Source of the DNA: an uncultured Clostridium sp.
GTDB taxonomy: Bacteria > Bacillota > Clostridia > Clostridiales > Clostridiaceae
Assembly: GCA_934755305.1 (NCBI GenBank)
Contig: CAKVLD010000053.1
Location: forward strand, 1 to 19,596
Direction: 5' to 3'
DNA: 19,596 nucleotides
In this document: positions 1-7,544 of the stretch, piece by piece
Numbering within the stretch: the stretch's first letter is position 1
Layout: every line of letters starts with the position of its first letter
Notes under the pieces: model-generated
Databases searched by the model: none
What the model saw: only the letters and a program-made list of their open reading frames with translations
Told to the model about the DNA's origin: nothing
Made by a program: the position numbers and the translations under genes

Positions 1-385
1 AGCTTGTACTTGCTGATTGTCTTATATTTAAACTACTTGATACATTAACTACATGTCCAGTTCCTGATACTGAATTTTCTCCAGCATTATTTATATTAGA
101 GTTGCTTCTTTCTATATATTCCTTAGAAACATACCCTATTTTCCCATCAATATTTATCTTATACCAAGAATCTACTTCTCCACATATTTCAACTTCTTGT
201 CCATTTTTCAAGTGAGTAATTACGTCATATTGTGTACCTGCTTCTGCTCTTACATTTAAGCTTGAACTTACATTTACAACTTTTCCTTTACCTTCTGAAG
301 CATATACCACAGAATTTGATAAAGTTATACCTCCTGCAATTGCTGACGATGCAATTATAATTTTCAATATTTTTTTCTTATTCAT
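1..385 (-). CDS. Secreted SH3-repeat protein, N-terminal part only
   Basis: The gene runs off the left edge; 128 N-terminal codons are present. ATG at 383-385 follows a GGGAG ribosome binding site at good spacing. Residues 1-29 form a signal peptide (MNKKK, then a hydrophobic stretch, with likely cleavage after VVYA). Residues about 35-92 form a bacterial SH3 (SH3b) repeat, with VVNVSSSLNVR at the start and KIGYVSKEYIE at the end. A Ser/Asn linker follows, and from about residue 111 a second repeat opens with nearly the same words (VVNVSSSLNIR). Such repeats bind cell wall and commonly precede an amidase, NlpC/P60 or 3D catalytic domain. That part lies outside the window, so the enzymatic role is unknown. 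It is likely exported and wall-associated. Confidence 0.85.
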   Translation of the reverse strand, partial: MNKKKILKIIIASSAIAGGITLSNSVVYASEGKGKVVNVSSSLNVRAEAGTQYDVITHLKNGQEVEICGEVDSWYKINIDGKIGYVSKEYIERSNSNINNAGENSVSGTGHVVNVSSSLNIRQSASTS

Positions 386-451
386 TATCTTTCTCCCTTT
401 TATTGTATAGTTAAACCAAGAAAACTAGACACTTCTTCATTCTTACCCTTA

Positions 452-460
452 ATTATATCA
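452..460 (-). promoter_or_regulatory. Extended -10 promoter of the SH3-repeat gene
   Basis: On the minus strand TGATATAAT gives a perfect TATAAT with the extended TGn, about 65 nt before the ATG at 385. No good -35 hexamer is visible, as is common for extended -10 promoters. The rest of the gap between this site and the ribU terminator is AT-rich with no ORF or RNA that I can recognise. Confidence 0.6.
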
Positions 461-605
461 CATAATTTTTGCTAATTTGCACTTTTTATTTATATTTTTT
501 TATCTATCTTTAATAATCAATCCAATTCATTATCTATAATTCTCATCTATTGTAAATATATTGTTTGATAATAATTCATAATATAGTTTGTGGAATAAAT
601 TCATT

Positions 606-626
606 ATTTTTCTAGACGTTAAAAAA
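606..626 (-). repeat. 21-nt element after the ribU terminator, copy 1
   Basis: Minus-strand word made of a T-run, the core AACGTCTAG, then AAAAAT. It is identical over 21 nt to 3238-3258. In both places it starts in the T-tract of an intrinsic terminator. Function unknown; see findings. Confidence 0.7.
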
Positions 627-648
627 CTCCTATATAAGGAGCCTTTTA
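621..648 (-). terminator. Intrinsic terminator of ribU
   Basis: Read on the minus strand, GGCTCCT pairs with AGGAGTT across a five-base TATAT loop (two G-U pairs at the base) and is followed by a run of T. It lies about 30 nt past the ribU stop. The element described at 606-626 starts in the T-tract. Confidence 0.8.
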
Positions 649-676
649 TATAAATTTCACTTTATATTTAGAATTA

Positions 677-1264
677 TTAGCCTTGAATCTTTTTTTTACT
701 ACCAAATTGTGCATCAACTTTAAATATAGCTAAAGATACTTTTTTATAAACTATAAATGTTATAATATTTACCAAAATTGCTTTTAATGCATTAAAAGGT
801 ATTAACCCTATAGATATATATTGCATTAATTCAGCGGTATTCATCTTCATATTATATATAGGTAATATTATATATATATTAGAAAATATAGCTACAATCT
901 CCATAATTAATCCACCAATAATCATTCCTATAATAGCAGTCTTTTTACTTTTATTTTTAACATAAATATAAGATGCAGGAACTATTAAAGAGATACCAAT
1001 TAAGAAATTTGCAATTTCACCAGCCCCTCCTGTTTGAGTTCCTTTTAATAATAGATGTAATAATATTTTTACACCTTCTATTATTACACCCGCTAAAGGT
1101 CCATATCCAAAGGCCCCAAGCAAAACTGGCACTTCACTTAAATCCAACTTTAACCACGCAAACATTGGGATTAGTGGTATTTCAATAAACATTAATATAG
1201 TTGCAATAGCAGCTAATAATGCTATCTTTATGGATTTGTTTAACTTTTGATTTGTATTATTCAT
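677..1264 (-). CDS. ribU: Riboflavin ECF transporter substrate-binding subunit RibU
   Basis: A 195-residue integral membrane protein with about six hydrophobic segments, the usual size for the S component of an energy-coupling factor transporter. It would bind riboflavin and use a shared EcfA-EcfA'-EcfT module that is not encoded here. The N-terminal NKSIKIALLAAIATILMFIE helix and the DLSEVPVLLGAFGYGPLAG loop are typical of this family. Substrate assignment rests mainly on the FMN riboswitch directly upstream. The start is set by GGGAGG seven bases before the ATG at 1262-1264. The gene is monocistronic between its riboswitch terminator and its own terminator. The C-terminus is a basic tail, a usual cytoplasmic end. 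Confidence 0.9.
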   Translation of the reverse strand: MNNTNQKLNKSIKIALLAAIATILMFIEIPLIPMFAWLKLDLSEVPVLLGAFGYGPLAGVIIEGVKILLHLLLKGTQTGGAGEIANFLIGISLIVPASYIYVKNKSKKTAIIGMIIGGLIMEIVAIFSNIYIILPIYNMKMNTAELMQYISIGLIPFNALKAILVNIITFIVYKKVSLAIFKVDAQFGSKKKIQG

Positions 1265-1310
1265 TTTTTACCTCCCGAGATATGTCCTAGGGTTTAAAGT
1301 ACTTGTAAAT

Positions 1311-1341
1311 CAAAAAAGCTCTAACATCTTTTGTCAGAGCT
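1311..1341 (-). terminator. Riboswitch-controlled terminator before ribU
   Basis: Minus-strand AGCTCTGAC pairs with GTTAGAGCT (nine pairs, one G-U) over a short A-rich loop, followed by TTTTT. It lies between the FMN aptamer and the ribU ribosome binding site, the expected place for a transcriptional OFF switch: FMN-bound aptamer favours this hairpin. Confidence 0.88.
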
Positions 1342-1381
1342 CAAAATAATATACTAAAGCATTTTCACTTTCTTAATACTT

Positions 1382-1495
1382 ACCTTCTTTCATCCAGACT
1401 ATGACTGTCGGCTTTGGAATTTAACCAAATCTGCTAAAATACTATTAGCTTGCGGGCTATACCGCCGGTGGGGACTTACACCCCGCCCTGAAGAC
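1382..1495 (-). ncRNA. FMN riboswitch (RFN element)
   Basis: The minus strand carries the conserved RFN blocks in order: AGGGCGGGGTGTAAGTCCCC, ACCGGCGGTATAGCCCGC, GCAGATTTGGTTAAATTCC, AAAGCCGACAGT, and AGTCTGGATGAAAGAAGG. P1 is closed by GTCTTC (1490-1495) with GAAGGT (1382-1387). The aptamer senses flavin mononucleotide and, with the terminator at 1311-1341, should stop ribU transcription when FMN is plentiful. Confidence 0.97.
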
Positions 1496-1515
1496 TATTT
1501 TATTTATATATTTTT

Positions 1516-1544
1516 ATTATATATATTTCTAATTTATTAATCAA
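1516..1544 (-). promoter_or_regulatory. Sigma-A promoter of the FMN riboswitch-ribU unit
   Basis: TTGATT (1539-1544), 17-nt spacer, TATAAT (1516-1521) on the minus strand. The predicted start is near 1509, a dozen bases before the aptamer. The -35 begins only 8 bases beyond the alsS stop codon (1553-1555), and no intrinsic terminator separates alsS from it. Confidence 0.75.
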
Positions 1545-1552
1545 TATCCATT

Positions 1553-3205
1553 TTACTTCAGTTCATTATATACTTTTTTTAAATGTTTTGTTAGCTTTTC
1601 ATTTTCACCATAATCTACTTTACAATCAATTATTGTAGGTACATTTTCCTTAAATGCTTCTTCTAAAATAGGTATTAAATCATCTGCTTTTTCTACTCTA
1701 TATCCTTTTGCATTCATTGCTTCTGCAAGTTTAACAAAATCAGGATTAGTAAAATCAACATAATGACTTTCTCCATACTGATCTAATTGTTTCCACTTTA
1801 TCAGTCCATAGTTACTATCATTAAATATTAAAGTAACAAAAGGTATCTTCATCCTAATAGCTGTTTCTATCTCTTGAGAATTCATCATAAATCCTCCATC
1901 TCCTGTAATAGTTAAAACCTTTTTGTCTGGATTTATAAGTTTCGCTGCAATTGCTCCTGGCACTCCTATTCCCATAGTTGCAAAACCATTAGAAATTATA
2001 CAAGTATTTGGCTTATAACATTCATAGCTATTTGCAATCCACATTTTATGAGCTCCAACATCAGAAATTAATATATCATCCTTCTCCATAACTTTTCTAA
2101 CATCACTTAATATTTTTTGTGGTTTCATAGGAAAAGATTTATCATCTTCGAAATTTTTATTTTCTTCTATTAATCTTTTTCTAATTTTTAAAGCATATTC
2201 TGGTTCATCCTTCCTACACGTTCTTCTGATAATATTAAACAAAGATTCTGATATGTCCCCTACAACCTCTACTACTGGTTCATATAATTTATTAATATGA
2301 GCAGCACTTGTATCTATATGAATTATCCTTAAATTAGCATCACCATTCCACTTTGTTGGTGCATATTCTACTATATCGTATCCTACAGCTATAACTAAAT
2401 CTGATTTTTCTATTAATCTATTTACATAACCTTTTTGAGGTATGCCTATTGTTCCTATATAATATTTATTATCACAAGGTATTATGCCTTTAGACATCAT
2501 AGTTACTAAAACCGGAATTTTAAGTTCACTAGCAAATTTAGTTAAAGCCTCACTTGCACCATCTCTAACAGCACTGCTTCCTACTAAAATTACTGGTCTT
2601 TCAGCTTTGAATATTTCTGCTGCTGCCTCTTCTATATTCTCTATCGGAGCAAACTCTTTTGCTATTTTCTTCTTCTTTAATGGCTTTTCATTTCCTACAG
2701 ACATTTTAGATATATCTACCGGTAAATCAATATGACATGCTCCTGGTCTTCCACCTTCTGCATATTTGAAAACTATTCTTACTATTTCATTAATAGTATC
2801 TGGTTTTACTACTAACTTACTCTTCTTAGTTATTGGAGCAAATATTTTATCCAAATCCAAAAATTGATGAGACGTAAGATGCATTCTTTCAGTTCCAACT
2901 TGCCCGGTTATTGCAACAAGAGGTGCTCCATCACTATGAGCATCAGCTACTCCTGTTATAAGATTTGTAGCACCTGGTCCCAAAGTAGATAAACATACTC
3001 CTGCTTTTCCTGTTAACCTACCATATACATCTGCCATAAATGCAGCCCCTTGCTCATGTCTTGTAGTTATAAACTTTATATCAGAATCTTTTAATGCATT
3101 TATAAATTCAAGATTTTCCTCCCCAGGAATCCCAAATATATATTTAACCTCTTCTTCCTCTAAGCATTTTACTAATAATTGTGCAGTATTTAACTCCCTA
3201 TCCAT
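1553..3205 (-). CDS. alsS: Acetolactate synthase, catabolic type
   Basis: A thiamine-diphosphate enzyme of 550 residues that joins two pyruvates to acetolactate with loss of CO2, feeding acetoin and possibly valine/leucine synthesis. The activating glutamate is E51 in RHEQGAAFMADVYGRLTG. The ThDP/Mg motif starts GDGGF at 435 and ends at N462-D463 (FNDSNYG). The central segment AVGYDIVEYAPTKWNGD (about 274-289) matches Bacillus AlsS (IGYDPIEYDPKFWN) rather than the FAD-binding segment of anabolic IlvB. No regulatory subunit gene (ilvN) and no alsD lies alongside, which also favours the FAD-free catabolic form. The ATG at 3203-3205 follows GGGAG. It appears monocistronic, between the tex terminator and the FMN riboswitch promoter. 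The catabolic versus anabolic assignment is from motif memory. Confidence 0.85.
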   Translation of the reverse strand: MDRELNTAQLLVKCLEEEEVKYIFGIPGEENLEFINALKDSDIKFITTRHEQGAAFMADVYGRLTGKAGVCLSTLGPGATNLITGVADAHSDGAPLVAITGQVGTERMHLTSHQFLDLDKIFAPITKKSKLVVKPDTINEIVRIVFKYAEGGRPGACHIDLPVDISKMSVGNEKPLKKKKIAKEFAPIENIEEAAAEIFKAERPVILVGSSAVRDGASEALTKFASELKIPVLVTMMSKGIIPCDNKYYIGTIGIPQKGYVNRLIEKSDLVIAVGYDIVEYAPTKWNGDANLRIIHIDTSAAHINKLYEPVVEVVGDISESLFNIIRRTCRKDEPEYALKIRKRLIEENKNFEDDKSFPMKPQKILSDVRKVMEKDDILISDVGAHKMWIANSYECYKPNTCIISNGFATMGIGVPGAIAAKLINPDKKVLTITGDGGFMMNSQEIETAIRMKIPFVTLIFNDSNYGLIKWKQLDQYGESHYVDFTNPDFVKLAEAMNAKGYRVEKADDLIPILEEAFKENVPTIIDCKVDYGENEKLTKHLKKVYNELK

Positions 3206-3237
3206 AATAACTCCCTTAAATCTTTAATTTTATACAT

Positions 3238-3258
3238 ATTTTTCTAGACGTTAAAAAA
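3238..3258 (-). repeat. 21-nt element after the tex terminator, copy 2
   Basis: Identical over 21 nt to 606-626: T-run, AACGTCTAG core, AAAAAT on the minus strand. It begins in the T-tract of the tex terminator and ends about 35 nt before the alsS start codon, so it could belong either to tex termination or to alsS initiation. Confidence 0.7.
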
Positions 3259-3291
3259 GGCATTTATCTCATATTTAACGAAATAAACACC
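3253..3291 (-). terminator. Intrinsic terminator of tex
   Basis: Minus-strand GGTGTTTAT (3283-3291) pairs with ATAAATGCC (3259-3267), nine pairs with two wobbles over a 15-base loop, followed by TTTTTT. It sits about 80 nt past the tex stop. Confidence 0.8.
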
Positions 3292-3368
3292 TTTGTTTAC
3301 AAATAATTTATATATTGTTACACTCCCATTTTACAATATAAACCCTATTCTTACAAATCTTTTTAATA

Positions 3369-5534
3369 TCATTCTTTAATATCTTTCATACTTAAGCTTA
3401 TTCTTTTACGCTTTTCATCTACTTCTAATATTCTTACCTTAATTACATCTCCAACCTTAACTATATCTAATGGATGTCTCACAAATCTATCTGCCATTTG
3501 ACTCTTATGAACTAATCCATCTTGATGAACTCCGATATCAACAAAAGCTCCAAAGTCTGAAACATTTCTTACTGTCCCCATAAGTACCATTCCTACACTT
3601 AAATCTTTAAGATCAATAATCCCAGTCTTTAAAATGGGTTTTGGCATTTCATCTCTAGGGTCTCTACCTGGTTTTTGAAGTTCTTTAATTATATCTTTTA
3701 AAGTAAGTTCTCCTATCCCAACTTCTTCTTCTAAATTCTTTAATCCCTTAGATTTTACTCTTTCTTCAATATCTCCTAAGTTCTTATTCTTTAAATCTGT
3801 TTCTGAATATCCCAAAATTTCAATAAGCTTCTTAGCTTCCTTATATGATTCTGGATGTACAGAAGTATTATCTAAAACTTCTTTACTTTCTGTAACTCTT
3901 AAGAATCCTGCACATTGTTCAAAAGCTTTTTGCCCTAATCTCTTAACCTTTAACAGTTCCTTTCTACTCTTAAATCCACCTTGCTCATCTCTATAATCAA
4001 CAATATTTTTTGCTATAACTGAATTTATACCTGAAATATATGTTAATAAAGATGGTGTTGCTGTATTTAAATCCACGCCAACCTTATTTACAGAATCCTC
4101 AACTACACCTTTTAAAGATTCTTCTAATCTCTTTTGAGTAACATCATGTTGATATTGTCCTACCCCTATAGCCTTAGGATCTATTTTTACAAGCTCTGCT
4201 AATGGATCTTGAAGTCTTCTACCTATTGATATAGCACCTCTAACTGTAACATCTAAATCTGGATATTCTTTAGTTGCTAATTCTGATGCAGAATATACTG
4301 ATGCTCCTGCTTCTGATACTATAACATAAGCTAATTCTTTCCCTGTTTCTTTCTTTATTTCAGTTATCATTTCTGAAATTACTTCTTCTGATTCTCTTGA
4401 TGCAGTTCCGTTACCTAAAGATATTACATCTACATCATACTTATTAATAAGCGCTTTTAAAGTTTTTTTAGTTCCTTCTATATCCTTTTTAGGTACAGTA
4501 GGATATACAGCAACATTTTCTAAAAACTTACCTGTACTATCTAATATAGCTACTTTACATCCAGTCCTAAATCCTGGATCGTACCCCATAACAGTCTTTC
4601 CTTTTATAGGAGCTTGCATAAGTAATGCTTTTAAGTTTTCCTTAAAAATCATTATAGCTCCCTCTTCACCTTTATCTGTAAGTTCACTCCTAATTTCTCT
4701 TTCTATAGATGGGAAAATCAATCTCTTATAAGCATCTTTTATAGATAGCTTTAACTTTTCATCTGTAACCTCATTACCTTTAAGAACTTCTTTCTCTAAA
4801 TAACTAATTATTTTATCCTCACCTATAGTAATCTTTACTGAAAGAATTTTTTCTTTTTCTCCTCTATTTATAGCTAATATTCTATGAGGTGGAATTTTCT
4901 TAACTTCTTCACTATAATCATAATACATCTCATAAGGAGTTGTTTCCTCTGATGATCCCTTAGATTCTATATATCCTTCTTTCATAATAAGTTCTCTTAT
5001 GAATTTTCTATATTTAGCTTCTTCCGATATTACTTCTGCTACTATATCTAAAGCTCCACTTATAGCTTCTTCAACATTTCCAACACCTTTTTCTTCACTT
5101 ACATACTTTAAAGCCTCGTCTTCCAAATTACCTTTAAAATTACCTGCTGAAATTAAATTTGCTAATGGTTCTAGTCCCTTTTCTTTAGCCTTTGTTGCTC
5201 TTGTTCTTTTTTTAGGCTTATAGGGTCTATATATATCTTCAACCTCTGTCAAAGTTTCTGCATTATTTAAAGCAAGAGTTATTTCTTCTGTAAGTTTTCC
5301 TTGCTCTTCAATAAGTCTAGATACATCAGCTTTTCTTTCATCTAAATTTCTTAAATATACTAACCTCTCTGATAACTTTCTTAATACTTCATCTGAAAGT
5401 CCACCTGTTCTTTCTTTCCTATAACGAGCAATGAAAGGTACTGTATTTCCTTCATCTAACATTTCTATAACATTTGTAACTTGGTTAAGTTTTAATCCTA
5501 ACTCTTTAGCCAACCTATCTTCTATCTTTACCAT
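3369..5534 (-). CDS. tex: Tex family RNA-binding transcription accessory protein
   Basis: A cytoplasmic nucleic-acid-binding protein of 721 residues, the family's usual length. From the chosen start, the N-terminal helical region opens with KELGLKLNQV and DEGNTVPFIARYRKERTGGL. A YqgF/RuvC-like domain begins near 315 (VMGYDPGFRTG). Tandem helix-hairpin-helix motifs span about 485-545 (VDLNTATPSLLTYISGI, then LKVKRLGQKAFEQCAGFLR). A C-terminal S1 RNA-binding domain occupies about 645-716 (VGMVLMGTVRNVSDFGAFVD). The start is the ATG at 5532-5534, placed by a strong GAGGAGG six bases ahead; an in-frame ATG eight codons upstream has no such site and would overlap it. It is transcribed alone, divergent from the membrane-protein gene at 5687. 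The exact cellular role of Tex is poorly defined even in studied species. Confidence 0.95.
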   Translation of the reverse strand: MVKIEDRLAKELGLKLNQVTNVIEMLDEGNTVPFIARYRKERTGGLSDEVLRKLSERLVYLRNLDERKADVSRLIEEQGKLTEEITLALNNAETLTEVEDIYRPYKPKKRTRATKAKEKGLEPLANLISAGNFKGNLEDEALKYVSEEKGVGNVEEAISGALDIVAEVISEEAKYRKFIRELIMKEGYIESKGSSEETTPYEMYYDYSEEVKKIPPHRILAINRGEKEKILSVKITIGEDKIISYLEKEVLKGNEVTDEKLKLSIKDAYKRLIFPSIEREIRSELTDKGEEGAIMIFKENLKALLMQAPIKGKTVMGYDPGFRTGCKVAILDSTGKFLENVAVYPTVPKKDIEGTKKTLKALINKYDVDVISLGNGTASRESEEVISEMITEIKKETGKELAYVIVSEAGASVYSASELATKEYPDLDVTVRGAISIGRRLQDPLAELVKIDPKAIGVGQYQHDVTQKRLEESLKGVVEDSVNKVGVDLNTATPSLLTYISGINSVIAKNIVDYRDEQGGFKSRKELLKVKRLGQKAFEQCAGFLRVTESKEVLDNTSVHPESYKEAKKLIEILGYSETDLKNKNLGDIEERVKSKGLKNLEEEVGIGELTLKDIIKELQKPGRDPRDEMPKPILKTGIIDLKDLSVGMVLMGTVRNVSDFGAFVDIGVHQDGLVHKSQMADRFVRHPLDIVKVGDVIKVRILEVDEKRKRISLSMKDIKE

Positions 5535-5565
5535 AACTTCCTCCTCATTAAAAAACAATACATCT

Positions 5566-5589
5566 ATTATAAACTTTTTTTCTATTATA
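5566..5589 (-). promoter_or_regulatory. tex promoter region with two TATAAT boxes
   Basis: Two perfect minus-strand TATAAT hexamers occur at 5566-5571 and 5584-5589. For the former a weak TTTATT lies 17 nt upstream. The latter would place its -35 inside the Rex-like dyad at 5599-5616. I cannot tell which is used. Confidence 0.45.
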
Positions 5590-5598
5590 ATAAATAAT

Positions 5599-5616
5599 TT
5601 GTAAATTTTTTCACAA
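5599..5616. promoter_or_regulatory. Rex-like 18-bp dyad between divergent genes
   Basis: TTGTAAATTTTTTCACAA fits the Rex operator form TTGTnAA-N4-TTnACAA, with one half perfect (TTCACAA) and the arms 7-4-7. It lies at the -35 position of one tex promoter candidate and upstream of the plus-strand promoter. Rex is a redox (NADH/NAD) repressor in Firmicutes. In such an AT-rich gap a chance match is possible. Confidence 0.35.
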
Positions 5617-5643
5617 TATTTGCTTTTAAATTATTTAAACTTC

Positions 5644-5652
5644 TGTTATAAT
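5644..5652 (+). promoter_or_regulatory. Extended -10 promoter of the membrane-protein gene
   Basis: TGTTATAAT is a perfect extended -10, with TTTAAA at 5625-5630 as a possible -35 (16-nt spacer). The predicted start is near 5659, so the dyad at 5658-5674 overlaps the transcription start. Confidence 0.6.
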
Positions 5653-5657
5653 TTAAT

Positions 5658-5674
5658 CTGTAAATTTTTTACAG
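5658..5674. promoter_or_regulatory. Perfect 7-3-7 inverted repeat at the transcription start
   Basis: CTGTAAATTTTTTACAG is a perfect dyad between the -10 box and the ribosome binding site. It shares TGTAAATTTTTT with the dyad 59 bp upstream. It could be an operator, or a hairpin whose right arm runs into the AGAAGG binding site and hinders translation. Confidence 0.45.
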
Positions 5675-5686
5675 AAGGTGATTTTT

Positions 5687-6022
5687 ATGAATAAAATTGT
5701 TTCTAAAATAGTCTCATTATGCCTTTTAGTTTTAATAACTTTATTGGTACTAGACTTTATAAAAATAATAACTTTTACAAAAATAATAAAAGAATCCCTC
5801 TCATTAGTAACACTTATATTAATAGTTTTTTCCTCTACTACAGTAATATGTACAAACAAATCTGGAATAAACAAATTTATTAATGCTCTTATTCTAACAT
5901 CTATAACAGTAGGATTAATTCTTTATATTATAAATAATAAATTAAACAAACTTGTATATATATCTCTTCTATTTACAGTTGTTTACGCTCTTATGGACAT
6001 GCTTTATTATAAAAAAGCTTAA
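5687..6022 (+). CDS. Small four-helix membrane protein of unknown function
   Basis: I do not recognise a family. The 111-residue product has four likely membrane helices at about 8-23, 36-54, 64-82 and 88-105, with short basic loops (KIIKES, NKSGINK, NNKLNK) and a Lys-rich end. The ATG at 5687 is preferred over the in-frame GTG at 5678 because AGAAGG at 5673-5678 then has an eight-base spacing and would otherwise overlap the start. It is the first gene of the only plus-strand stretch, divergent from tex and about 107 nt ahead of the M28 peptidase gene, so the two may be co-transcribed. No terminator with a T-tract is visible between them. Function cannot be inferred. Confidence 0.75.
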   Translation: MNKIVSKIVSLCLLVLITLLVLDFIKIITFTKIIKESLSLVTLILIVFSSTTVICTNKSGINKFINALILTSITVGLILYIINNKLNKLVYISLLFTVVYALMDMLYYKKA

Positions 6023-6129
6023 ATTTAATTAACATAATGTTTTATTCAATAAAATCATTAAGCATCATGTCATAATATTTCTTTTAAATTAATATTATTA
6101 AGTAAAATATTAACTTTGAGGAAACTTGT

Positions 6130-7470
6130 ATGAAAAAATATATATATTATTCTGCTATCTGTATTTCTTTATTATGCTTAACTTTTTCCTTAATCTTAAA
6201 AGGATCTTTTAATGAATTTAATACTTCATATGTTAAACATAATATCGAATACTTATCATCTGATGAATTTAAAGGTAGACTTGCTGGTAGTTCAGAAAAT
6301 CTTAGAGTTGTTAATGAAATAAGCGAACTTTTTAAAGAATATAGCCTAAAACCTTTAGATAAAGATTTTAAAGAAAGCTTTAAAGCTGCAATACCTGTAA
6401 AAAATAATAAAACCAGCTCTTTAAAAATCTTAAACAATTCTTGTATAATTAAAGATTTTTCTTTAGGCAAAGATTTTAAAGATGATTTATTAAACTTTAA
6501 AAAATCTTCTATAGAATTTACTAATAAAGATACAGTTTGCATATATTCTAATTCTTTTTCACTATTTAAAGATGGTATAGAATATTTATTTTATGTTAAC
6601 TTAGATAATTCTTTTTCTTTTAGAAGTTCTTTTTGTGGTAATTCTAATTACGGATTTGTAATCCAAATTACAACTGCTACCTTTAACGAAATTTTAGACT
6701 CCTTAAGAAATGGATATACACTTAAAGTAGAATTACCTTACGATGTCAAAGAAACAGAATTATATAATGTTGTAGGCAAAATTAATGGACTTTCGAAAAA
6801 GCTACCACCGCTTATATTAACTGCACATTTTGATCATCTAGGTTCTGACTCGCTAGATACAGTTTATAAAGGTGCTTTAGATAATGCTTCTGGGATTTCA
6901 TTCTTACTTGAACTTATGCGAAACTTTTCTTCATTAAAATTTCCTATAAGAGATATTATTTTTGTGGCATTAAACGGCGAAGAGATGGGGTTAATTGGAT
7001 CTGATGCTTTTGCATCAAAATATAAAGATATATTAAGTGGTGCTGAAGTAATAAACTTTGATATGATAGGTGCTGATAATATTCCTGTTACCTTTATTTT
7101 AGGTAAGGACTCAAAAAATAGTTATTCTTCTCTACTCAATAATTTAGAAAATATCTGTAACTCAAAAAATATTAAATACCTTGAGAATTATGCTAATTCT
7201 AGTGATCATGCATCTTTTATAAATAATAATTTTGATTCTTTAACAATATCTCATTCTGATACTACTAATATTCATACTCCAAATGATACTGCTGATAAAA
7301 TATCAGCCCCTGCCATTTATAATGTATATGAATTAATAAGTGATGAGATAAAAAACTATGCTTATAATGATATTTTTTTATTATTTTATAATTCTAAAAT
7401 AATTCTTTTCTTTACTATATCCTCCTTTTTATTAGTAAGCTTTAGAATTATAAAGATAAAAAAATTTTAA
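6130..7470 (+). CDS. Membrane-anchored M28 family zinc peptidase
   Basis: A 446-residue protein with a complete two-zinc M28 site: H233 in AHFDHLG, bridging D251 in GALDNASG, catalytic E284 and ligand E285 in LNGEEMGLIGSDAF, D311 in NFDMIGAD, and H360 in SSDHASF. The later HTPNDT at 382-387 is also typical. Helices at about 5-23 and 413-437 flank the catalytic part. With few positive charges outside the ends, the enzyme domain should face outside while both termini are inside. Residues about 90-210 form a poorly conserved insert like the PA-type domain of longer M28 enzymes. It probably acts as an aminopeptidase at the cell surface; the substrate is unknown. GAGGA eight bases ahead sets the ATG. 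It ends against the convergent uraA with a shared hairpin. Confidence 0.88.
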   Translation: MKKYIYYSAICISLLCLTFSLILKGSFNEFNTSYVKHNIEYLSSDEFKGRLAGSSENLRVVNEISELFKEYSLKPLDKDFKESFKAAIPVKNNKTSSLKILNNSCIIKDFSLGKDFKDDLLNFKKSSIEFTNKDTVCIYSNSFSLFKDGIEYLFYVNLDNSFSFRSSFCGNSNYGFVIQITTATFNEILDSLRNGYTLKVELPYDVKETELYNVVGKINGLSKKLPPLILTAHFDHLGSDSLDTVYKGALDNASGISFLLELMRNFSSLKFPIRDIIFVALNGEEMGLIGSDAFASKYKDILSGAEVINFDMIGADNIPVTFILGKDSKNSYSSLLNNLENICNSKNIKYLENYANSSDHASFINNNFDSLTISHSDTTNIHTPNDTADKISAPAIYNVYELISDEIKNYAYNDIFLLFYNSKIILFFTISSFLLVSFRIIKIKKF

Positions 7471-7477
7471 ATAAGAA

Positions 7478-7540
7478 TTGGATAGATAAGAATTTTGTTT
7501 CCCCTCCGAAAGGAATCACTACAAAATTTTATCTATCCAA
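7478..7540. terminator. Long nested hairpin between convergent genes
   Basis: Arms 7478-7498 and 7521-7540 pair over 20 base pairs with a single bulged G. The 22-base loop can pair again (TTCC with GGAA). It lies eight bases after the peptidase stop and four bases from the uraA stop, so it can serve both. Neither side is followed by a clean T-run, so it is an atypical terminator or a protective 3' stem. Confidence 0.6.
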
Positions 7541-7544
7541 AAAT

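Noticed and set aside
6023..6129. A possible terminator between the four-helix protein gene and the peptidase gene (AAT-rich inverted repeat near 6038-6062)
   Set aside because: The pairing is only A-T, short, and lacks a following T-run, so it is not supportable as a terminator.
6147..6542. Minus-strand open frame of 131 codons opposite the M28 peptidase
   Set aside because: Antisense shadow of the peptidase N-terminal region, with no family resemblance and no start signal.
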